Assembly (NCBI GenBank): GCA_016649475.1
Contig: JAENXP010000240.1
Coordinates: 1 to 5,149 of the forward strand
Source of the DNA: Burkholderiales bacterium
GTDB lineage: Bacteria > Pseudomonadota > Gammaproteobacteria > Burkholderiales > SG8-39
Reading direction: 5' to 3'
DNA length: 5,149 nt
The notes under the pieces are model-generated. The model did no database searches. It saw only the letters and a program-made list of their open reading frames with translations, and was not told the origin of the DNA. Position 1 is the first letter of the stretch, and every line of letters begins with the position of its first letter. A program made the position numbers and the translations under genes. Shown one piece after another: positions 1 through 5,149 of the stretch.

Positions 1-233
1 CCGATGGCCTTGACGGCGTCAGCTACGCCAAGCCTTTCAAAAAGCGGCAGATTGGCGGGGAGCAGCGATTCGCCGATATGAAAACGCGGATGGTGCGCCT
101 TCTCCAGCAGGGTCACGCGGTAGCCGCGCTCGGCCAGCAGCGCAGCGGCGGTCGAGCCTGCGGGCCCGCCGCCGATTACCAGTACATCGCAGGCCGAAGT
201 ACCGGCGGCGGATGCGGCGGGGGGAACGTTCAT
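1..233 (-). CDS. FAD-dependent oxidoreductase, halogenase-like (N-terminal 77 codons, cut by window edge)
   Basis: Only the N-terminus is present; the gene continues past base 1. Translated from ATG at 233-231, it has a short polar/alanine-rich lead, then a beta strand and dinucleotide-binding loop [13 protein letters not shown] at residues 15-27 (GxGxxG-type, binding the FAD ADP moiety). An acidic residue at the end of the second strand (E44 in VTLLEK) is the usual ribose-binding position. Next comes [12 protein letters not shown] (residues 48-59). A GES motif at this place is typical of flavin-dependent halogenases and related FAD oxidoreductases/hydroxylases, rather than geranylgeranyl reductases, which usually carry a different motif there. 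The start is well fixed: an in-frame TAA lies two codons upstream. No good Shine-Dalgarno sequence precedes it. The substrate cannot be told, and true halogenase activity is unproven because the diagnostic Lys and WxWxIP region, if present, are outside the window. Confidence 0.85.
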   Translation of the reverse strand, partial: MNVPPAASAAGTSACDVLVIGGGPAGSTAAALLAERGYRVTLLEKAHHPRFHIGESLLPANLPLFERLGVADAVKAI

Positions 234-264
234 GGCTTAGCCCGGCTAGTTACTCATCCTGCGA

Positions 265-270
265 ATTGTA
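265..270 (-). promoter_or_regulatory. Possible -10 element for the flavoprotein gene
   Basis: On the minus strand the bases read TACAAT, five of six matching the sigma-70 consensus, and would give a leader of roughly 25 nt before the ATG at 233. No convincing -35 hexamer sits 16-18 bp upstream. This is a weak, motif-only call. It is supported mainly by lying between the hairpin behind xth and the next start codon, where a promoter would be expected. Confidence 0.25.
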
Positions 271-341
271 TCGCAATGCCCTGTTTGCTCCGGCCAGGAT
301 TTCTGTCACATGCGCGGCGGTTTCACAGAGCGACGCGAGGT

Positions 342-365
342 CCGGGGTGAGCCCGGTCACCCCGG
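342..365 (-). terminator. Hairpin directly downstream of xth, terminator-like but without a U tract
   Basis: A perfect 9-bp inverted repeat, CCGGGGTGA (342-350) and TCACCCCGG (357-365), encloses a 6-base loop. It begins 6 nt after the xth stop codon in the direction of xth transcription. Position and stem strength fit a transcript end or a 3'-end-stabilising hairpin. No run of T follows on the minus strand (the next bases read ACCTCGCG), nor on the plus strand, so it is not a textbook intrinsic terminator. Confidence 0.5.
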
Positions 366-371
366 GCGATA

Positions 372-1148
372 CTACAGGTCCCAGTCGTAATCGATGCGCA
401 GCGGCGCGTGGTCGCTGAAGCGCTGCTCTTTGTAGATTGCCTCGGACTTCGCGCTCTGCCCGATCCCCGGCGTGGCAATTTGATAGTCGATGCGCCAGCC
501 CACGTTCTTGGCCCAGGCCTGGCCGCGGTTCGACCACCAGGTGTATTGTTCCGGCTGCTGATTCAGCCTCCGAAACACGTCGACCCAGCCGCACTGGTCG
601 AATACTTCGCTTAGCCAGGCTCGCTCTTCCGGCAAAAAGCCGGAATTCTTCTGGTTGCCGCGCCAGTTCTTCAGATCGATTTCCTTGTGCGCGATATTCC
701 AATCGCCGCAGATCAGGATTTCGCGGCCGCTTGCTTTCAACCCGGCAAGGTGCGGCGTGAACTCGCGCATGAAGCGGAATTTCGCCTGCTGACGCTCGTC
801 GGAACTCGAACCCGAGGGCAGATAAACGGAAATCACGCTTAGATTGCCGAAGTCGGCGCGCAGATAGCGGCCTTCGGCGTCGAATTCCCTGGAACCAAAG
901 CCGCTGATCACCTTGTCCGGCGCCTTGCGGCAATACAGGCCAACGCCGCTGTAGCCTTTCTTTTCCGCGCAGCTGAAATGACTCGAATAGGAATCAGGGT
1001 TGAGAATCGCAGGTGCGAGGTCGGTCAACTGCGCCTTCACTTCCTGCATGCAGACCACATCGGCCTTTTGCGCGGCGAGCCAGTCGAGCAGGCCTTTGCT
1101 CACAGCCGAACGTATGCCGTTGAGATTGAGTGTGATAATGCGTAACAT
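372..1148 (-). CDS. xth: Exodeoxyribonuclease III (AP endonuclease, ExoIII family)
   Basis: A complete 258-residue protein, close to the usual 250-270 for the family. ExoIII cuts the backbone 5' to abasic sites and degrades 3' ends of duplex DNA in base excision repair, in the cytoplasm and Mg-dependent. All family motifs are in order: TLNLNGIRS (N8, N10) at the N-terminus, MQEVK with metal ligand E36, KKGYSGVGLY (63-72), Y109 in SVYLPSG, GDWNIAHKEIDLKN (D149, N151), W162, WRIDY with D221, and the terminal SDHAPL with the catalytic D246-H247 pair. The ATG at 1148-1146 puts the first strand at the normal place, although no clear Shine-Dalgarno sequence precedes it. It is divergent from pyrE across 43 bp and is followed by a strong hairpin. 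Family assignment is firm; the symbol xth versus xthA is convention. Confidence 0.97.
   Translation of the reverse strand: MLRIITLNLNGIRSAVSKGLLDWLAAQKADVVCMQEVKAQLTDLAPAILNPDSYSSHFSCAEKKGYSGVGLYCRKAPDKVISGFGSREFDAEGRYLRADFGNLSVISVYLPSGSSSDERQQAKFRFMREFTPHLAGLKASGREILICGDWNIAHKEIDLKNWRGNQKNSGFLPEERAWLSEVFDQCGWVDVFRRLNQQPEQYTWWSNRGQAWAKNVGWRIDYQIATPGIGQSAKSEAIYKEQRFSDHAPLRIDYDWDL
1131..1139 (+). promoter_or_regulatory. Possible extended -10 promoter for pyrE, inside the xth 5' coding end
   Basis: The plus strand reads TGTGATAAT: an extended TG, one base, then GATAAT, five of six matching TATAAT. No good -35 lies at 16-18 bp, but extended -10 promoters can do without one. A start near 1146 would leave a leader of about 46 nt before the pyrE ATG at 1192. 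The 43-bp gap between the divergent start codons is too short to hold two full promoters, so overlap with the xth coding region is expected. Motif-only evidence. Confidence 0.35.
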
Positions 1149-1191
1149 GACTGGATATCAGGCGCCGTGCTGGGCGCACCAGGATCGGCAA

Positions 1192-1842
1192 ATGTCGGAT
1201 TTTCGCAAAGAGTTCATCTCCTTCTGCATTGACTGCGGCGTACTGCGTTTCGGCCAGTTCAAGACCAAGGCCGGGCGCATGTCGCCCTATTTTTTTAACG
1301 CCGGCCTGTTCAATGATGGAGCAATGCTCGGGCGCCTCGGTCAATTCTACGCGAAAGCCATCCTCGCCGCGGGCCAGCCTTTCGACATGTTGTTCGGACC
1401 CGCATACAAAGGAATTCCTCTGGCGGCGAGCGTGGCGATCGCCCTGGCCCAGGCCGGACGCAACGTCGCCTACAGCTTCAACCGCAAGGAAGCCAAGGAC
1501 CACGGCGAGGGCGGGCGCACCATAGGCGCGCCACTCGCCGGACAGGTGTTGATCGTGGATGACGTGATCTCCGCCGGCACCTCGGTGCGCGAATCGGTCG
1601 AGCTGATCCGCGCCGAAGGCGCCGCAGCCTGCGCCGTGGTTATCGCGCTAGACCGGTTGGAGCGCGGCGCCGGCGAGCGCTCGGCGGTGCAGGAGGTGCG
1701 AGAGAATTTCGGACTGCCGGTAATCGCCATCGCCGATCTCGACGACTTGGTGCAGTTTCTCGGCGCAAAACCCGATCTGGCAGGGGAGCTGGTCGAGATC
1801 GAACGGTATCGCCAACTCTACGGAGCGGATGCACATGTTTAA
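1192..1842 (+). CDS. pyrE: Orotate phosphoribosyltransferase
   Basis: Encodes 216 residues, matching the ~213 of E. coli-type PyrE. It transfers the phosphoribosyl group from PRPP to orotate, giving orotidine 5'-monophosphate, the penultimate step of de novo UMP synthesis in the cytoplasm; the enzyme is normally a dimer. Visible hallmarks are GRMSPYFFNAGLFN (28-41), FGPAYKGIPLA (68-78), the flexible catalytic loop RKEAKDHGEGG (98-108, with K102, D103, H104), and the PRPP-binding loop VLIVDDVISAGTS (119-131). The start at 1192 is preferred over an in-frame ATG at 1147 because it gives family length, starts right at the SDFRKEFI helix, and has AGGA at 1181-1184, 7 nt upstream. The 3' end overlaps the next gene, so the two are probably cotranscribed and perhaps translationally coupled. 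Confidence 0.97.
   Translation: MSDFRKEFISFCIDCGVLRFGQFKTKAGRMSPYFFNAGLFNDGAMLGRLGQFYAKAILAAGQPFDMLFGPAYKGIPLAASVAIALAQAGRNVAYSFNRKEAKDHGEGGRTIGAPLAGQVLIVDDVISAGTSVRESVELIRAEGAAACAVVIALDRLERGAGERSAVQEVRENFGLPVIAIADLDDLVQFLGAKPDLAGELVEIERYRQLYGADAHV
1822..1825 (+). promoter_or_regulatory. Shine-Dalgarno site deciding the start of the secreted coiled-coil gene
   Basis: GGAG inside the last codons of pyrE lies 9 nt before the ATG at 1835 but only 3 nt before the ATG at 1829. The normal spacing favours 1835, which also begins the signal peptide with MFKLR rather than MHMFKLR. Confidence 0.55.
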
Positions 1843-2476
1843 GCTGCGGATTCTTGTTTTGGCAACCCTCCTGGCGCTCGCCGCTGCGCCCGCGTCAGCG
1901 CAAACCCGCATGATAAAGTGCAAGGACAGCAAGGGAAGAACCTACTACACCCAGACGCCGCCCCCCGAATGCCTGGGCAAGGAAATGGAAGAACTGTCAA
2001 GACAGGGATCGGTGCTGAAAAAGCGCGAGGCAGCGCTGACGCCGGAGCAGCGCGACGAGCGCGAGGCAGAGCAACAGCGCAAGGAGGAGCAGGACGCGCT
2101 GGCCAAGGAGGAAAAACGCAAGAATCAGGCGCTGCTTAACACCTATTCGAGCGAGAAGGACATCGAGGATGGCAGGCTGCGAGCGCTGAAACAGGCCGAA
2201 CAGGCGACGAAGGAGATCGAAAAACGCATTGTGGAGGCGCATAAGCGCGAAAAAACGCTGGCGGCCGAGAAGGAATTCTATGTCAAGAAACCAATGCCGA
2301 AGAAACTGCGGGAGGATATCAGCAACAACGAGTCCGACCTCCAGTTGCAGCAGAATGCGCTGGCCGGGCGGAAGAAGGAACTCGAGGACATCAATGCCAA
2401 GTACGACGAAGACCTGCGGCGCTATCGTGAGATCAAGGGTATAAAACCGAGGGCTGCCGCATCACCGAAGAAATAG
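1835..2476 (+). CDS. Secreted DUF4124-like protein with long charged coiled coil, function unknown
   Basis: Encodes 213 residues from ATG 1835 (215 if ATG 1829 is used). Residues 1-22 form a classical Sec signal peptide: FKLR, a Leu/Ala core, then the cleavage motif ASA before Q23. The mature N-terminus, MIKCKDSKGRTYYTQTPPPEC (from residue 26), resembles the small DUF4124 domain (a short strand, DxxGRxxY, then TPPP). Its cysteines at C29 and C46 could form a disulfide in the periplasm. From about residue 50 to 205 the protein is almost all Glu/Lys/Arg/Gln/Ala helix with heptad-like spacing, broken by a PMPKKL segment near residues 150-155. It ends in a basic tail. No transmembrane segment after the signal and no lipobox are seen. 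It overlaps the end of pyrE by 8 bp and is probably cotranscribed with it. A periplasmic structural or scaffold role is only a guess. Confidence 0.85.
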   Translation: MFKLRILVLATLLALAAAPASAQTRMIKCKDSKGRTYYTQTPPPECLGKEMEELSRQGSVLKKREAALTPEQRDEREAEQQRKEEQDALAKEEKRKNQALLNTYSSEKDIEDGRLRALKQAEQATKEIEKRIVEAHKREKTLAAEKEFYVKKPMPKKLREDISNNESDLQLQQNALAGRKKELEDINAKYDEDLRRYREIKGIKPRAAASPKK

Positions 2477-2494
2477 CTAGCCCGCCAGTTTTTT
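2451..2494. terminator. Weak bidirectional terminator-like hairpin at the convergent gene ends
   Basis: GGGCT (2451-2455) can pair with AGCCC (2479-2483), plus one G-U pair, around a long loop that contains both stop codons. On the plus strand TTTTTT follows at 2489-2494; on the minus strand TTTT follows four bases after the stem. The stem is short and the T run is also explained by the Lys codons at the end of gatB, so this is only a candidate. Confidence 0.22.
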
Positions 2495-3910
2495 CTTCAG
2501 GATCTCGTTGATCTGGGCAGGATTGCCTTTGCCCTTGGTCGCTTTCATCGCCTGTCCGACGAGCGCATTGAAAGCTTTCTCCCTGCCTGCCCTGTATTCC
2601 TCGACCGACTTCGAGTTGGCCGCGAGTACAGCGTCTATCACCTGCTCCAGTTCACCCGAGTCGGAGATTTGTTTCAGCCCTTTGGCGGCGATTATGTCCG
2701 CTGCTTCGCCCCCGCCGTTCCACATGGCATCGAACACGTCTTTGGCGGTCTTGCCGGAAATGACGCCGTCCTGGATCTGCTGCAGCAGACCGGCAAGCTG
2801 CCGGCTGCCCAACGGCGACTGGGAAACCTCGAGTCCGGCGCGTTTCAGCGCGCCAAAGAGCTCGCCCGTAATCCAGCTCGCCGCAAGCTTGTAGCCGCCC
2901 CCGAGAGCGCCGACCAGGTCTTCGAAATAATCGGCCACTTCCCGCGATGACGTCAGCACGCCGGCGTCGTAGGCGGAGAGCTGATATTCGTCTACGTAGC
3001 GTTCGCGCTTCGCCGCCGGCAGTTCCGGCAGTTCGGACCGGATTTGTTCGATGGTGTCGGCGCTTATCGCCAGGGGCAGCAGGTCGGGATCGGGAAAATA
3101 GCGGTAGTCGTGCGCATCCTCCTTGGAGCGCATCGAACGCGTTTGCCTGCGGTCCGGGTCGTAGAGCCGCGTTTCCTGCACCACGCTGCCGCCGTCTTCG
3201 ATCAATTCGATCTGGCGGCGCACTTCGTAATTGATGGCCTCTTCCAGAAAGCGGAAGGAATTGAGGTTCTTGATTTCGCAGCGCGTGCCCAGCACCTCCG
3301 CACCCCTGCGCCGTACCGAGACATTGGCGTCGCAGCGAAACGATCCTTCCTGCATGTTGCCGTCGCAGATGCCGATCCAGCGCACCAGGGCGTGCAGCGC
3401 CTTCGCGTAAGCCACGGCTTCTTCCGCGCTTCTCATGTCGGGTTCGGTCACGATTTCCAGCAGCGGCGTGCCGGCGCGGTTGAGGTCGATGCCGCTCATG
3501 CCGTGGAAATCCTCGTGCAAGGATTTGCCCGCATCCTCTTCCAGGTGGGCGCGCGTGAGCCGCACGGTCTTTTCGCCGTCCTTTACCATCATCGATAGCG
3601 AACCGCCCTGCACCACCGGCAGTTCGTACTGGCTGATCTGATAGCCCTTGGGCAGGTCAGGATAAAAATAATTCTTGCGCGCGAATACCGAGCGGCGGTT
3701 GATGTCCGCGCCCACCGCAAGCCCGAACCGAACGGCTCTCTCGACCGCGCCTTTGTTCAGCACCGGCAGCACCCCGGGCAGCGCGATGTCCACCGCGCAC
3801 GCCTGCACATTGGGGGCGGCGCCGAACGCGGTCGACGCCCCGGAAAATATCTTCGACACAGTCGAGAGCTGCGCGTGGGTCTCGATGCCGATGACGGTCT
3901 CCCAGTCCAT
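2477..3910 (-). CDS. gatB: Asp-tRNA(Asn)/Glu-tRNA(Gln) amidotransferase subunit B
   Basis: Complete at 477 residues, the normal GatB length. GatB binds the mischarged tRNA and uses ATP to activate the Glu or Asp side chain, which is then amidated with ammonia released by GatA. Visible hallmarks are [12 protein letters not shown] (4-15; E10 and H12 match the metal-site residues of characterised GatB), SKIFSGAS (19-26), [18 protein letters not shown] (77-94), HLEEDAGKS (122-130, E124-E125), the family signature [18 protein letters not shown] (141-158), and [12 protein letters not shown] (189-200). The helical tRNA-binding YqeY-like tail runs from about residue 330 to 477, ending [16 protein letters not shown]. 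The start at 3910 lies 3 bases after the gatA stop, with GGAG at 3917-3920 reaching up to that stop codon, so translation is probably coupled to gatA. The stop codon abuts that of the convergent gene. Confidence 0.98.
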   Translation of the reverse strand: MDWETVIGIETHAQLSTVSKIFSGASTAFGAAPNVQACAVDIALPGVLPVLNKGAVERAVRFGLAVGADINRRSVFARKNYFYPDLPKGYQISQYELPVVQGGSLSMMVKDGEKTVRLTRAHLEEDAGKSLHEDFHGMSGIDLNRAGTPLLEIVTEPDMRSAEEAVAYAKALHALVRWIGICDGNMQEGSFRCDANVSVRRRGAEVLGTRCEIKNLNSFRFLEEAINYEVRRQIELIEDGGSVVQETRLYDPDRRQTRSMRSKEDAHDYRYFPDPDLLPLAISADTIEQIRSELPELPAAKRERYVDEYQLSAYDAGVLTSSREVADYFEDLVGALGGGYKLAASWITGELFGALKRAGLEVSQSPLGSRQLAGLLQQIQDGVISGKTAKDVFDAMWNGGGEAADIIAAKGLKQISDSGELEQVIDAVLAANSKSVEEYRAGREKAFNALVGQAMKATKGKGNPAQINEILKKKLAG

Positions 3911-3913
3911 CGC

Positions 3914-5149
3914 CTACTCCGTCCCCGCCGGCTGGCGCAGATGCCAGTCGGTCGCCAGCTGATACTGATGCGCGGCCTGCAGCATGCGCGCTTCCGCGAA
4001 ATAGTCTCCAACCAGTTGCAGCCCGACCGGCATGCCGCCGTCGCCAAACCCGCAGGGGATCGACATCGCCGGCAGGCCGGCCAGGTTGGCGGCGGTGGTA
4101 TAGATGTCGAGCAGGTACATCTGCACCGGGTCCGACAGCATGGAGTCCAGCCCGAACGCGACGCTGGGTGCCGTAGGCCCCATGATCAGGTCGCATTGCC
4201 GGTATGCATCGGCAAAATCCTGCGCGATCCGCCGGCGTATTTTCTGCGCCTTGAGATAGTAGGCGTCGTAATAACCATGCGACAGCACGTAAGTGCCGAT
4301 GAGTAGGCGCCTCTTCACCTCGGCGCCGAAGCCCTGCGCCCGGGTCTTGCGGTACATATCGGCGAGGTCGCCGTACTCGGGGGCGCGATAACCATAGCGC
4401 ACGCCGTCGAACCGCGACAGGTTGCTCGATGCCTCGGCCGGCGCGATCACGTAATAGGCGGGCACCGACAGCCCGGAGTTGGGCAGGCTGATGGCGATGC
4501 GCGTCGCACCCAGTTTCTCGAACTGCGCCAGCGCCGCTTCCACCGCCGCGGCGACGTCGCTCCCGAGGCCCTCGCCGAAATACTCCTTGGGCACACCGAT
4601 GCGCAAGCCGCTGAGCGGCTGGGCGTGGTTACCCGTGAGAGGCGCGTCGAGCAGGCGCGCATAGTCTTCGGCAGGCCGCTCGAGGCTGGTCGAGTCGCGC
4701 GCATCGAAACCCGCCATCACGTTGAGCAACAGTGCGAGGTCCTCCGCGCTTTTCCCCATCGGCCCGCCCTGGTCCAGACTGGAGGCGAAGGCGATCATGC
4801 CGTAACGCGAAACCACACCATACGTGGGTTTCAAGCCGCAGATGCCGGAGAGGGCGGCGGGCTGGCGTATCGACCCGCCGGTGTCGGTGCCTATCGCCAC
4901 CGGCGCGATGCGCGCGGCCACCGCCGCAGCCGATCCGCCGCTGGAACCGCCCGCAACCCGGGTCCGGTCCCAGGGATTTCTTACCGGGCCCCAGAAGCCT
5001 GTTTCGCTGGACGAGCCCATGGCAAACTCGTCCATATTGGTCTTGCCCAGGATCACCGCCCCGGCTGCATTGAGTTGCTCCACCACATGCGCGTCATAGG
5101 GGCTGACGAAGTTGGCGAGCATTTTCGAGCCGCAGGTGGTGAGCCAGCC
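3914..5149 (-). CDS. gatA: Asp-tRNA(Asn)/Glu-tRNA(Gln) amidotransferase subunit A (N-terminus outside window)
   Basis: The last 411 residues of GatA; the reading frame is open to the window edge. The ATG at 5122 is internal: nine in-frame residues (GWLTTCGSK) precede it and fit GatA. The family is about 480-490 residues, so roughly 70-80 are missing, including the catalytic Lys of the Ser-cisSer-Lys triad. GatA is a glutaminase of the amidase-signature family that supplies ammonia to GatB. Visible hallmarks are [20 protein letters not shown], the amidase signature [15 protein letters not shown] with the cis-Ser codon at 4943-4945, [13 protein letters not shown] with the nucleophile Ser codon at 4871-4873 (24 residues on, the family spacing), [25 protein letters not shown], and the C-terminal [12 protein letters not shown] and MPVGLQLVG blocks. 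gatC is probably upstream, outside the window. No frameshift is seen. Confidence 0.97.
   Translation of the reverse strand, partial: GWLTTCGSKMLANFVSPYDAHVVEQLNAAGAVILGKTNMDEFAMGSSSETGFWGPVRNPWDRTRVAGGSSGGSAAAVAARIAPVAIGTDTGGSIRQPAALSGICGLKPTYGVVSRYGMIAFASSLDQGGPMGKSAEDLALLLNVMAGFDARDSTSLERPAEDYARLLDAPLTGNHAQPLSGLRIGVPKEYFGEGLGSDVAAAVEAALAQFEKLGATRIAISLPNSGLSVPAYYVIAPAEASSNLSRFDGVRYGYRAPEYGDLADMYRKTRAQGFGAEVKRRLLIGTYVLSHGYYDAYYLKAQKIRRRIAQDFADAYRQCDLIMGPTAPSVAFGLDSMLSDPVQMYLLDIYTTAANLAGLPAMSIPCGFGDGGMPVGLQLVGDYFAEARMLQAAHQYQLATDWHLRQPAGTE
3917..3920 (-). promoter_or_regulatory. gatB: gatB Shine-Dalgarno site at the gatA stop codon
   Basis: On the minus strand the bases read GGAG, then the gatA stop TAG, then GCG, then the gatB ATG. 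The GGAG sits 6 nt before the start. The site lies within the last codons of gatA, the arrangement expected for translational coupling of subunits made in equal amounts. Confidence 0.7.

Noticed and set aside
246..257. Three-codon mini-ORF (ATG AGT AAC TAG) on the minus strand in the flavoprotein leader
   Set aside because: Too short to distinguish from chance; AGG sits directly against the ATG with no proper spacing, and no leader-peptide logic is visible.
250..933. Open frame of 227 codons on the minus strand within and beyond xth
   Set aside because: It runs in another frame through the conserved xth coding region; its Arg/Ala-rich product has no recognisable domain and is what a GC-rich gene gives by chance.
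1000..1191. Upstream in-frame extension of pyrE to ATG 1000 or ATG 1147
   Set aside because: The extension from 1000 is antisense to the conserved N-terminus of xth and adds 64 residues that PyrE proteins lack. The 1147 start has no ribosome site and would lie almost at the predicted transcript start.
3044..3598. Open frame of 184 codons on the plus strand opposite gatB
   Set aside because: Antisense to the conserved GatB signature region, no recognisable domain or ribosome site; best explained by GC-rich codon bias.
4081..4112. GGCCGGCCAGGTTGGCGGCGG GC-rich repeats in gatA considered as a repeat element
   Set aside because: They encode the conserved [10 protein letters not shown] segment of GatA; the repetition follows from codon use.
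3657..4196. Open frame of 179 codons on the minus strand across the gatA/gatB junction
   Set aside because: Out of frame with both conserved genes, rich in Arg/Gly/Ala, with no family features.
3875..4306. Open frame of 143 codons on the plus strand opposite the gatA 3' end
   Set aside because: Antisense to the conserved C-terminal GatA blocks, with no motif.

Overview
The window carries ordinary chromosomal housekeeping genes from a GC-rich proteobacterium, most likely a betaproteobacterium. That placement is an inference. It rests on the gatA-gatB / xth-pyrE neighbourhood, on GatB and PyrE sequences that look proteobacterial, and on a small secreted DUF4124-like protein of a type common in Beta- and Gammaproteobacteria. 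No tRNA, rRNA, CRISPR array, insertion sequence or phage gene is visible.

Layout from left to right. Positions 1-233 (minus) hold the first 77 codons of a flavoprotein of the FAD-dependent oxidoreductase / flavin-dependent halogenase-like superfamily, cut by the window edge. Positions 234-371 are non-coding and contain a strong hairpin just behind xth and a possible promoter for the flavoprotein. Positions 372-1148 (minus) encode exodeoxyribonuclease III. After only 43 bp, pyrE (1192-1842, plus) is transcribed divergently and overlaps the start of a secreted coiled-coil protein (1835-2476, plus). That gene converges on gatB with no base between the two stop codons. gatB (2477-3910, minus) follows gatA (3914 to beyond 5149, minus) with a 3-base gap. 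The first part of gatA, and presumably gatC, lie outside the window.

The genes fall into four roles. GatA and GatB are subunits of the tRNA-dependent amidotransferase, which makes Gln-tRNA(Gln) and/or Asn-tRNA(Asn). PyrE makes orotidine monophosphate in pyrimidine synthesis. ExoIII is an abasic-site endonuclease / 3' exonuclease in DNA repair. The flavoprotein and the DUF4124-like protein have no assigned pathway. I see no convincing new system. The points most worth a second look are the compact gene junctions, the uncharacterised secreted coiled-coil protein tied to pyrE, and the cut flavoprotein.
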